NCBI RefSeq assembly: GCF_007489285.1
Contig: NZ_VLIY01000005.1
Span: 231,682 to 295,681, forward strand
From: Skermania sp. ID1734
GTDB taxonomy: Bacteria; Actinomycetota; Actinomycetes; Mycobacteriales; Mycobacteriaceae
Direction of reading: 5' to 3'
Length of the DNA: 64,000 nt
The notes under the pieces: generated by a model
Told to the model about the DNA's origin: nothing
Database searches by the model: none
What the model saw: the letters and a program-made list of their open reading frames with translations, nothing else
Shown: one piece after another, positions 43,933 through 52,095 of the stretch
How positions within the stretch are numbered: the first letter of the stretch is position 1
Layout of the letters: every line of letters starts with the position of its first letter
Position numbers and translations under genes: made by a program

Positions 43933-45861
43933 CTAGGGACTTGATCCGTATCCCATCGCCCGCAGCATCGAGAGCAATTCGGACCGGGAGCCGGCCCCCA
44001 GCCGACGCCGGATTCGGGCGACGTGGTGCTCCACGGTCTTCGCAGAAATGTACAACCGCTCACCGATCTCGCGGTATGTGAAACCGAGCACAACCAATTC
44101 GGCGACCTCGGCCTCGCGGGCGGACAGCGCATCGGAACTCGGTGGCGTCTTGGCGGGCTCCGGAGTTCTACGCAACTGGCTTTGCCGCAGCGAGCGGGCA
44201 ACCTGAAGCAACCCGGTGGCGGTGGCGGTGTCGGTGGCGCGCAGCGCGGCCTCGCCGGCAAGCCGGGCTCCGTCCCAGGCCAGCCCGAGCCTGGCGAGCA
44301 ACCGTGCGGAGCGTTCGACGCGCTCGGGATCGATCTGGTCGCTGAGCACTTGCAGCCATGTTCGCCCGGCGTTGGCAAGTGCGGCCGCGTACTCGTTGCC
44401 GTCGGATTGCTCGGCGGCCCGACGCAACGATCCGGCGTGTTTGACCAGCAACTGTGGTGCCTCGGCGACGATCGCAGCCTGCACTCCATACCAATGGAAG
44501 GTGTTGGCCCACGCGGGGGGATCGCCGAGCGCAGCGAGCAGGTTCTCGGCCTCCGTGATCAGATGCTCGACCCGCTCCGATTCACCGACCCGGATCCCGC
44601 CCAGCCACAATTCGCCGAGCGGCAGCAACGTAAAGAGGTCGATCGACACTTCGTCGATGAGCAGGTGGGCTGCTTGCCAATGCTGGGTCAGCGCGCCGTA
44701 GTCGCCGCTGCGTCGCGCGAGTCCGATAGCCATGGCGCGTGCGAACAGTTCGTCGTGGCGGCTGAGCGCGTCGACGCCGACCTCACGGAGTACGGCGGCC
44801 GCCGATTCGTCGTCACCCGCGAGCATTGCCACCCACCCAGCCAGCAACCGGTGGAAAGCCCAGGTGCGGCTGCCCGGCGCGTCGGTCTCGGTCGCGCGCT
44901 GCAGCGCCGCCTGCGCGCGGGACAGGTCGCCGTTGTGCACGCTGAGCAGTGCGGCGATGGCGGCTGTTGAATGCGGCGTCAACCGCCTGGCAACAGCGCC
45001 GGATTGCATTGCGAGAGCGCGGAATACGGAGCTGAGGGCAGGCCGGGCGTTGGTGGTGATGGTGTGGCGCATGGCCTCGGCAAGGCACCGATCCGCCGCC
45101 ATGGCATCGGTCGGCGGACCCACGGTAGGTGCCTTCAGCATGGTCTCCGCGCCCCTCGGGTCGCCCGCGCCGTAGAGCACGGTGGCGGCGAGGGCGGCGT
45201 CTGCCGACGAGTCGGATCCGAGCCAGCGGTAGAGGTCGGCACTGCGGCGCAGCACGCCGCGGGATGCCCAGATCGTCGCGCCGACGCGAACGGCGGTCCG
45301 GCGATCCTCTGGATCGGTGTCGGCCGCGGCGAGGAGTTGTTCGACGATCGCCATGGCGGTGTCGTCGTCGCCGGTGCGGGCCGCGGTCTCGCAGCGACGG
45401 GCCGCAACCGTGGCGGGATCGGCTCCAGCCAGGATGGCCGCCGCGTATGCCGATGCTGCGATCGCTGGATCGAGCGCAGAATCCGCGAGTCGAACCAGCG
45501 CGGTTGCGAGCGCGTCGTCACGCACGCCGAGTTCGGCCAGCCTGATCGCCTGCGCCGGGCGCAACGAGTCGGTGCGCAGCCTGGCGGTGAGGAACGCGTG
45601 CAGGACGGCGAGAAACCGTCGTTCACCGAGCCGGTCTCGGATCAGCGGGACCGACCGGACGGCGTCGACGCGTGCTTGACGGGCCTGTTCGACTAGCTCG
45701 ACGGCGCCGGTTGCGGGGACATCGAGAACCTCGGCTATTTCCTCCGCGTCCAGGCCCGATCCAGCCGTGACCATGGCGAACACGCCGAGCAAGTCGTCGC
45801 CGGCCTGCTCGATTGTGTCGCGAAGAGTCTCGTCGGTCGTGGACGCGGAGCGGGTGAGCAA
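43933..45861 (-). CDS. LuxR-family regulator, IniR-like, without an ATPase domain
   Basis: A 642-residue protein from TTG 45861, which is 7 bp after the stop of the Hsp70-like gene. A helical TPR-like body fills residues 40-560. The LuxR helix-turn-helix at the C-terminus reads LSAREAEVAELVVLGFTYRE then IGERLYISAKTVEHH. The position next to iniBAC and etfD matches Rv0339c, which is larger and annotated as an ATPase/regulator. No Walker A is present here, and the frame would have to run back through the Hsp70-like gene to contain one. It is the best candidate regulator of iniBAC in this genome. Confidence 0.85.
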   Translation of the reverse strand: MLTRSASTTDETLRDTIEQAGDDLLGVFAMVTAGSGLDAEEIAEVLDVPATGAVELVEQARQARVDAVRSVPLIRDRLGERRFLAVLHAFLTARLRTDSLRPAQAIRLAELGVRDDALATALVRLADSALDPAIAASAYAAAILAGADPATVAARRCETAARTGDDDTAMAIVEQLLAAADTDPEDRRTAVRVGATIWASRGVLRRSADLYRWLGSDSSADAALAATVLYGAGDPRGAETMLKAPTVGPPTDAMAADRCLAEAMRHTITTNARPALSSVFRALAMQSGAVARRLTPHSTAAIAALLSVHNGDLSRAQAALQRATETDAPGSRTWAFHRLLAGWVAMLAGDDESAAAVLREVGVDALSRHDELFARAMAIGLARRSGDYGALTQHWQAAHLLIDEVSIDLFTLLPLGELWLGGIRVGESERVEHLITEAENLLAALGDPPAWANTFHWYGVQAAIVAEAPQLLVKHAGSLRRAAEQSDGNEYAAALANAGRTWLQVLSDQIDPERVERSARLLARLGLAWDGARLAGEAALRATDTATATGLLQVARSLRQSQLRRTPEPAKTPPSSDALSAREAEVAELVVLGFTYREIGERLYISAKTVEHHVARIRRRLGAGSRSELLSMLRAMGYGSSP

Positions 45862-45868
45862 CGTGCGG

Positions 45869-47683
45869 TCAGTTCGATCCGGGCAGCAGGTTGTTGACGG
45901 TGCCCGCGGCGCCACTCGTTGCCTTGCCGACGCCGTTGCCGAGGCCGCTGACTGCCCCGCCGACTCCGTTGCCGATGCCGTTGGCCGCTCCGCCGACGCC
46001 GTTGCCGAGGTCGTTGACAGCCCCAGATCCCGGTAGCTGGCTGCCATTGCTGGGGCTACCTCCACCGCTGGACGGCAACGGCGCGGGGGACTGGTAGGTG
46101 CTGGGCCCGCCGGTGCCGCCGCCACTCTGCGCGGGCGCGCCGCCACCTGCCGCGGGAGCACTGTTGTCCTGCGCGGGCGCGCTGCCGCCGCCGTTTCCGG
46201 CGACGGGCGCGGCCGACTGACCGCCCGAGTTGCTCTGGGGGGAGCCACCGCCCGAAGTTCCGGGAGCGGTGGCCTGGTTCGCTGTCGCGCCGCCCGGCGA
46301 GTTGGGCGCGGCCGGAGCGTTCGTCCCGGCGCCCGGCGCGGCCGAAACCGGAACGCCGTTCACCATGGTCGTGCCCGGTGCCACGCTGGACGGCGTCGAA
46401 TTACTGGCCGGCGTGTTGTCGCTCATCATGCCGGTGCCCATGGCCAGGCCACCTGCCGCGACCAGCATGATCGCCGCCGCGATGCTTCCGATGACCGCAA
46501 GTCGTTTCCACTTCGGCGGACCTGCTTCAACTGCAACGGGCGTCGGCAAAGCGGCCGGCGCGGCTGCAGCGGCGCGCGGGGGACGGCTGGCTAGAGCTGC
46601 TGCGGCGGCTGGCGCGACGACAGGCTTGGCGATCGCGGGCTTTGTCGAGGCGGCCATGGCCGCGGCGCCCAACGCCGAGGTCAACGCGGGCGTGGCCCCG
46701 GCGACGACCGGCAATCGCAAGCGAGCTGACAGCAATTCGGCGACCAGCGGGATGTTCGCCCCACCGCCGGTAATAACCACCTGACCAATGTCCGCCACGT
46801 CAAGGCCGGCTTGTCGAACCGCCTCCTGCACCAGGTCGATCGAGGTCAGCAGGGCCGGACGGATCAGGTCCTCGACCTCGCTGCGAACCAAGCGGATTTC
46901 TCGCGCCTGACCAGCCAGTTCCACCAGCACCGTGGTGTCGGTGTCGACCGAAAGTGCCTCCTTGGCGGCAACGCAACGGCGACGAACCTCAGCCAAGGCT
47001 CGCTCGACCTCGGGGTCGAACGGATTCACACCCGCGGCACCCGCGACCGACAGCACATGCTGGGTGATCGAGTGGTCGAAGTCTGATCCGGCGATGTCTT
47101 CGGAACGGATCGGCTTCCCCAATACCTCCGGCTCACCGCCGGTCCGCACGACGCTGACATCCAGCGACGACGCGCCAAGGTCGTACACCACCACGGCACC
47201 GTCATCGAGCGGGCCGCGGGCGGCGTTGAGCCAATGCGCTGCGGCGACGGCCTCCGGGACAGTCTTCGCCTTGCCCAGTTCGGTTCGGTCGAGGGCACCA
47301 CGCAGGGCGTCGATGGTGTGCTTCGGCCAGGTCGTGGGGTAGGCGATGACGGTCGGCGGTTCGGCGACATCGCGAGTGGCCTCGTGCGCCAGGCACGCCA
47401 ACGCGGTAGCCGTGAGGTCTTCCCCAGTGTAGGTGGAGCCGTCGTCGGCCAAAATCCCTACCGGGTCGCCGACGCGGGCGACAAATCCTTCCACGACGAC
47501 ATCGTCCGGCTGTGCGGCATCGTGCTGCTCGAGCAGCCGAGGAGAAGCGCCGTCACGCAGGGCCAAAGCGCTGCGACGGGTGACTACGCGGTGTTCGGAG
47601 CCGTCGGGCGCAACGTCGCCGTCGAAATCGATTACGGCAACCGAATTGCTCGAACCGACCACCATTCCGAGCCCAGCTGCCAT
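45869..47683 (-). CDS. Membrane-anchored Hsp70-like ATPase, divergent from iniB
   Basis: A 604-residue protein from ATG 47683 with a GGAGAG site. Residues 1-345 form the ATPase: VVGSSNSVAVIDFDG (start), VVVYDLGASSLDVSVV (165-179) and VVITGGGANIPLVAELL (302-318). One membrane segment lies at about 394-416. The remaining 190 residues are Gly/Ser/Pro-rich and end in repeated GNGVGGA units. No substrate-binding domain is present. It is cotranscribed with the LuxR-type regulator and shares a 302-bp regulatory region with iniB, suggesting a role in sensing envelope stress. Confidence 0.85.
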   Translation of the reverse strand: MAAGLGMVVGSSNSVAVIDFDGDVAPDGSEHRVVTRRSALALRDGASPRLLEQHDAAQPDDVVVEGFVARVGDPVGILADDGSTYTGEDLTATALACLAHEATRDVAEPPTVIAYPTTWPKHTIDALRGALDRTELGKAKTVPEAVAAAHWLNAARGPLDDGAVVVYDLGASSLDVSVVRTGGEPEVLGKPIRSEDIAGSDFDHSITQHVLSVAGAAGVNPFDPEVERALAEVRRRCVAAKEALSVDTDTTVLVELAGQAREIRLVRSEVEDLIRPALLTSIDLVQEAVRQAGLDVADIGQVVITGGGANIPLVAELLSARLRLPVVAGATPALTSALGAAAMAASTKPAIAKPVVAPAAAAALASRPPRAAAAAPAALPTPVAVEAGPPKWKRLAVIGSIAAAIMLVAAGGLAMGTGMMSDNTPASNSTPSSVAPGTTMVNGVPVSAAPGAGTNAPAAPNSPGGATANQATAPGTSGGGSPQSNSGGQSAAPVAGNGGGSAPAQDNSAPAAGGGAPAQSGGGTGGPSTYQSPAPLPSSGGGSPSNGSQLPGSGAVNDLGNGVGGAANGIGNGVGGAVSGLGNGVGKATSGAAGTVNNLLPGSN

Positions 47684-47985
47684 GCGATTTCTCTCCGTTC
47701 GGGTAATGCGTGGATACGACATTATGTTCGTTTGCTGGGCATTTGTCGTTACCGCAGCGGCGCAGGTCACGGCGTTGTGTGGGGATCGCACTGGGTGACG
47801 ACCGATACCTCCCATTTGTTAGGGGACAAATCCCCTAACAGCCCCGCACCCCCTAATGTCTGCGCTTGCTCGAGTAGGGGGCTTGTCCCCGTTGGCGGGG
47901 GCCTCGGCGATCCATAGCGTTGCTGTCATCGATCGGTGTTGGACATCTACGGTCCTACACCTCCGCTACGACAAGGAGTGCTTTC
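47684..47985. promoter_or_regulatory. Divergent regulatory region of iniBAC and the Hsp70-like/LuxR genes
   Basis: The region contains a 24-bp palindrome, TGTTAGGGGA-CAAA-TCCCCTAACA (47817-47840). Just beyond it a related inverted pair, CCCCCTA (47849-47855) and TAGGGGG (47875-47881), reuses the same TAGGGG half-site. They sit about 105-170 bp upstream of the iniB ATG and 134-198 bp from the Hsp70-like ATG. I infer binding sites for the regulator encoded at 43933-45861. Confidence 0.7.
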
Positions 47986-50001
47986 ATGACCCCCAACGCG
48001 ATCCTCGAGTTCATCCTGAACCTGCTGCGTGACCACGAGGCCGCCGCTGCGTACTGCGAAAACCCGGGGCAGGCCCTGACCGACGCCGGCCTCAGCGACG
48101 TCTCTCCAGCCGATATCTCGGCGGTCGCGCCGATGGTCGCCGAGTCGGCAATGGTCAGCGGTGGTGACCAGCTCTCCTCGATCATCAACGCTGGCGGTGG
48201 TCTGGGTGCCGGCGGTGGTTTGGGCGCTGGCGGTGGTTCGGACGTGAGCGGCGGGGACGTCAGTGGTGGCGCCAACCTCGGAGGCGGATTGAACCTCGGC
48301 GGTGGCATCCCGGTCGGCCTCGGCTTGGCGGGCGGCGGTGCGGCCGCGCTCGGTACGGCCATCGCCGGTGGCGGCAACGCTGGTGCGGTCGACCTCAGCG
48401 GTGACTTCGTGAATGTGCTGAGCACAGCGCTCGCGAACGGCGGACCGGTCGGCTTCGACCTCGGTTCAGCCTTCGGTCAGGCCCTGCAGAACTCGGTCGA
48501 CGTGAGTGGGGGCGGAAACACGGACCTCGGCGCGCTGCTCGGCAGCCAGATCGGTGCCAGCGCGGACACCACCGCGGCGTTGTCCAGCGCCCTTAATTCG
48601 GCGCTCAATGCGGGCGGCGCGGTGAACACCGGCGCGGACCTCGCAGCCAACGGTGGTACTGACCTCTCGACCGCCCTGGGCAACGCCTTCAGCGTCGGCG
48701 GCGACTTGGGCGCGAACCTGGGTACGGCACTCGGGGCGGCGATTCAGTCCGCCGGTGACGCCGGGCTGAACGCGAACTTGCAGGGCGGCGTGGATGCATC
48801 GCACCTCGGCGCCAGCCTTGCCAGCAACCTCGGCGGCGCACTCGGCCTCGGCGGCGATGCGCAGGCGAACCTGCAGTCGGCGCTGACCAATGCGATCGAC
48901 GTGGGCGCGCACGGTGCCGGGACACTCGGCTCGGGTCTCGACGCCGGTTTGCAGAGCGGGCTGGGTGCGGGTCTGCAGAGCGGGCTGGAAGGTGTTGCCA
49001 ACACCGGGCTGGGCGCGGGCCTGCAGTCGGGTCTGGAGGGTGCGGCGAACACCGGGCTGGGCGCGGGCCTGCAGTCGGGTCTGGAGGGTGCCGCGAACAC
49101 CGGGCTGGGCGCCGGACTGCAGTCGGGGCTGGGTGCCGGGCTAGAGGGTGCGGCCGACACCGGTCTTCAGACAGCGGCCAACACCGGACTGGGTGCCGGG
49201 CTGGAAGGTGCGGCCAACACCGGACTGGGTGCCGGGCTGGAAGGCGCGGCCAACACGGGCCTACAGGCAGCGGCCAATTCCGGCCTTGGCGCCGGCTTGC
49301 ACTCCGGATTGACTGGCGCGACCGGGCTCGGCGCCGGCTTGCAGACCGGGCTCAGTGGCGTCGCCAACGTGGCCGGCTCCGCCAACCCAGGCGCGTCGAT
49401 CTCCGGTGACGTGCAGCACACCACCACCGCGGGTGCGGACCTCGGTCATGGTGCTCTCGACCTCAGCGGTGCAGCCGATGCGGGCGCGAACGCGCTCGGC
49501 CAGTTCTCCGGTGAGACCGCCGCGCTGGGGCACTCCAGCGGCGATGTCTCCGCGCTGGGGCAGTCCAGCGGCGATGTCTCCGCGCTGGGACACTCCGGCG
49601 GCGACGTGTCCGCCCTGGGTCAGTCGGGTGCGGACGCCTCGGGCCAGGCCGCGGCCGCCGGTACGACCTCTGTCGGGCACTTCACCGGCACGGGCCAGGT
49701 CGGTGCCGAGGGCTCGGCATCGGGCGGCCAGGCCGGCGTGAGCGGCACCAACTCGATGGCCGGCACCGGGAGCGTCGACACCCACTCCGTCACGGGTGAC
49801 CTCACCGGCGCGAGCCACACCGACTGGTCGGCGCTCAACGCCACGGAGCCGTTCGGTGCCGAAAGCCACACGGGCATCACCGGAACCAGCAGCGACAGCC
49901 TGTTCGGCACCGACTCGCACTCGGCGGCGACCACCGACACCGCGGTGACGGACCACAGTGCCGCGACGCACGTCACCGGTATCGAGGACATGCACCTGTA
50001 A
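47986..50001 (+). CDS. iniB: IniB-like glycine/alanine-rich repeat protein
   Basis: A 671-residue protein from ATG 47986 with an AAGGAG site. The first ~65 residues form the conserved IniB head (MTPNAILEFILNLLRDHEAA, YCENPGQALTDAGLSDVSP). The rest is low-complexity Gly/Ala/Leu sequence with tandem repeats. There is no clear signal peptide. In mycobacteria iniB is the first gene of the isoniazid-induced iniBAC operon that responds to cell-wall synthesis block. Here it precedes iniA by 273 bp, which include an 81-bp tandem repeat. Confidence 0.9.
   Translation: MTPNAILEFILNLLRDHEAAAAYCENPGQALTDAGLSDVSPADISAVAPMVAESAMVSGGDQLSSIINAGGGLGAGGGLGAGGGSDVSGGDVSGGANLGGGLNLGGGIPVGLGLAGGGAAALGTAIAGGGNAGAVDLSGDFVNVLSTALANGGPVGFDLGSAFGQALQNSVDVSGGGNTDLGALLGSQIGASADTTAALSSALNSALNAGGAVNTGADLAANGGTDLSTALGNAFSVGGDLGANLGTALGAAIQSAGDAGLNANLQGGVDASHLGASLASNLGGALGLGGDAQANLQSALTNAIDVGAHGAGTLGSGLDAGLQSGLGAGLQSGLEGVANTGLGAGLQSGLEGAANTGLGAGLQSGLEGAANTGLGAGLQSGLGAGLEGAADTGLQTAANTGLGAGLEGAANTGLGAGLEGAANTGLQAAANSGLGAGLHSGLTGATGLGAGLQTGLSGVANVAGSANPGASISGDVQHTTTAGADLGHGALDLSGAADAGANALGQFSGETAALGHSSGDVSALGQSSGDVSALGHSGGDVSALGQSGADASGQAAAAGTTSVGHFTGTGQVGAEGSASGGQAGVSGTNSMAGTGSVDTHSVTGDLTGASHTDWSALNATEPFGAESHTGITGTSSDSLFGTDSHSAATTDTAVTDHSAATHVTGIEDMHL
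48961..49284 (+). repeat. 48/36-bp tandem repeats in iniB
   Basis: Three nearly identical 48-bp units (48961-49008, 49009-49056, 49057-49104) encode LGAGLQSGLEGAANTG. They are followed by 36-bp variants (49129, 49189, 49225) interleaved with 24-bp units. The reading frame is kept throughout. High DNA identity suggests recent expansion and strain-to-strain variation. Confidence 0.88.
49525..49644 (+). repeat. 30-bp tandem repeats in iniB
   Basis: Four successive 30-bp units encode LGHSSGDVSA-type decapeptides alternating His and Gln at position 3. The first two are almost identical in DNA; the fourth is diverged. Confidence 0.85.
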
Positions 50002-50065
50002 GCAGTAAGAGATATCCGGCGCCGAGTCGACCCGTGATGGGCGGCTCGGCGCCGGTTTTCACTGC

Positions 50066-50227
50066 GCGAGGTGAGGGCGCGTGAGCATCGCAGCGGCGTG
50101 GCCGCGAGGAGCGGAGCGAGCACCGAGCCGAGCACTTAAAGACATAGCGAGGTGAGGGCGCGTGAGCATCGCAGCGGCGTGGCCGCGAGGAGCGGAGCGA
50201 GCACCGAGCCGAGCACTTAACGACATA
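50066..50227. repeat. 81-bp tandem repeat (MIRU-like) between iniB and iniA
   Basis: Two head-to-tail copies of 81 bp (50066-50146 and 50147-50227) that differ at one base (50139 versus 50220). The unit holds the GC-rich string CGAGGAGCGGAGCGAGCACC. Position inside an operon and 81-bp length resemble mycobacterial interspersed repetitive units. The length is a multiple of three. Confidence 0.9.
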
Positions 50228-50274
50228 GCGCAAAATGGCAGCGGCGCCCGACCGCACCAAAGGAGCAGACCGAC

Positions 50275-52095
50275 GTGGCAGCAACACCAGCACCTGCATC
50301 GGCAGTGATGTCGCTGCTCAACGAGACGGCGATCCTGGCCCGCGGCGCCGAGCGCGCTGACATCCTGTCGAAGCTGCAAACTGCGGCCGATCGGGTCAGC
50401 GATCCGCGCCGCCGCATCGTCGTGGTCGGCCACATCAAGCAGGGCAAGAGTCAGTTCGTCAATTCTCTGCTCAACCTGGAGGTGTGCTCAGTCGGCGACG
50501 ACGAAACGACTGCGGTGCCAACGTTGGTAGGTAACGCGCCACAGCCACAGGCGCAGCTGGTGCTCGCCGACGCGGATGGCAGTACCCGGCGAGTACCCGT
50601 GCCGATTGATCAGATCACCTCCGTGACCCCGACTTCGCCGCTTGCCCAAGGTCGCGAGGTAGTGCGCTTGGAGATCGGCGTGCCGAGCCCGCTGCTTGCG
50701 GACGGCCTGGTCATCGTCGATACACCCGGCGTCGGTGGACACGGAAACCCGCATGCGGCAAGTGTTCTCGGGCTGTTGCCAGCGTCGGACGCGGTTCTCG
50801 TGCTTTCCGACGCGGGCACTGAGTTGAACGCCAACGAGATGGACTTTCTGCGCCAGGTGCGTGGATTGTGCCCATCCGTCGCCCTGCTGATCAGCAAGAC
50901 CGACCTGTATCCGCACTGGCGGCAAGTGGTCGAGGCAAATCGCGGCCATCTGCAGCGCGCCGGGCTGGACATTCCGATGATCGCCGTCTCGTCGCTGTTG
51001 CGTTCGCACGCTTTGCGTTTGCAGGACGAACAGCTCAACGTGGAGTCTGGTTTCGCCGAGATCTACCAATTTCTGCGCGACGCCGTGGTCGCTCGACGGG
51101 ACAGTGACATCGTGGAAAGCGTTGCCTACGATGTTCGCTCGGCAACAGAGCATTTGGCGTTGACGCTCGGGAGCGAGCTTGCGGCGCTGCGTGATCCGAG
51201 CAAGGGCGCGGCCGCCGTCAGCGAGCTGCAGAAGGCCAAGCTCGCGGCGGAGGAACTGCACAAGCGAACATCGCAGTGGCAGTTGACGCTTGGTGACGGT
51301 ATTGCGGACCTGGCGGCCGATATCGACCATGACCTACGCGACCGGCTGCGTCGAGTGGTGCGCGAGGCTGAGGAGTGGGTGGATCGCGTTGACCCGGGCC
51401 AACATTGGGAGCAACTAGGCGAGTGGCTGCGCGACCAAACTGGCACCGCGGTGGGCGACAACTTTGTGATGGCCCACGAACGGGCGTTGTGGCTGGCGCG
51501 CCAGGTGGCCGAGCATTTCGCCGAGTCGGGCCGCGTGGAGATGCCCAACCTCGCGCTCGACGGTCTCGAGGACCTGTTGGCGCCGGTGGATGAGCTCGCC
51601 GATCTCGACGCGGGCAAAGCCGGGATCACGCAAAAGGTGCTGGTCGGCATGCGCGGGTCCTACGGCGGTGTGCTGATGTTCGGCATGATCACCACCGTCG
51701 CCGGGTTGGCGTTGATCAACCCGATCTCGATTGGTGCCGGAGTCCTGTTGGGCACCAAGGCCTATCGCGATGACAAGGGTCAGCGGGTGGTGCAACGCCG
51801 GCACGAGGCCAAGGTGGCGATCCGCCGCTACGTCGAGGACGTCAGCTTTCAGGCGAACAAGGAGTCCAAGGATCGGCTGCGGATGATCCAACGCACGCTG
51901 CGCGACCACTTCACCGCGGTCGCCGATCAGGCCCTGCGCTCGATCAACGAGTCACTGCGCGCCGCCAGCGAGGCTGCCAACGTCGAGTCCTCCCAGCGAA
52001 CAGCGCGCGCTGCCGAACTGGAGCAGCGCCTGCGCAAGGTCGCCGAGCTGCGAGAAAGGGCCGAGCAGTTGGCGCTGCCGGCGGTGTCCCGATGA
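50275..52095 (+). CDS. iniA: Dynamin-like GTPase IniA
   Basis: A 606-residue protein starting at GTG with AAAGGAGCAG upstream. GTPase motifs: P-loop VVGHIKQGKSQFVN (residues 50-63), DTPGVGG (G3) and ISKTDLY (G4). A helical stalk follows, and a hydrophobic membrane-insertion loop is visible (GVLMFGMITTVAGLALINPI, near 463-482). IniA is a bacterial dynamin that remodels membranes and in mycobacteria gives tolerance to cell-wall drugs. Its stop overlaps the iniC ATG (ATGA), so the two are coupled. Confidence 0.94.
   Translation: MAATPAPASAVMSLLNETAILARGAERADILSKLQTAADRVSDPRRRIVVVGHIKQGKSQFVNSLLNLEVCSVGDDETTAVPTLVGNAPQPQAQLVLADADGSTRRVPVPIDQITSVTPTSPLAQGREVVRLEIGVPSPLLADGLVIVDTPGVGGHGNPHAASVLGLLPASDAVLVLSDAGTELNANEMDFLRQVRGLCPSVALLISKTDLYPHWRQVVEANRGHLQRAGLDIPMIAVSSLLRSHALRLQDEQLNVESGFAEIYQFLRDAVVARRDSDIVESVAYDVRSATEHLALTLGSELAALRDPSKGAAAVSELQKAKLAAEELHKRTSQWQLTLGDGIADLAADIDHDLRDRLRRVVREAEEWVDRVDPGQHWEQLGEWLRDQTGTAVGDNFVMAHERALWLARQVAEHFAESGRVEMPNLALDGLEDLLAPVDELADLDAGKAGITQKVLVGMRGSYGGVLMFGMITTVAGLALINPISIGAGVLLGTKAYRDDKGQRVVQRRHEAKVAIRRYVEDVSFQANKESKDRLRMIQRTLRDHFTAVADQALRSINESLRAASEAANVESSQRTARAAELEQRLRKVAELRERAEQLALPAVSR

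Noticed and set aside
43933..46248. Extending the LuxR-type regulator upstream to 46248 (771 residues).
   Set aside because: The extra 129 residues lie antisense-like within the tail-coding part of the Hsp70-like gene and are Arg/Pro/Ala noise; the frame begins sensibly at TTG 45861.
48961..49284. Regular repeats considered as a CRISPR array.
   Set aside because: The repeats are contiguous without unique spacers, keep a reading frame and encode a Gly/Ala repeat of IniB. No cas genes are near.
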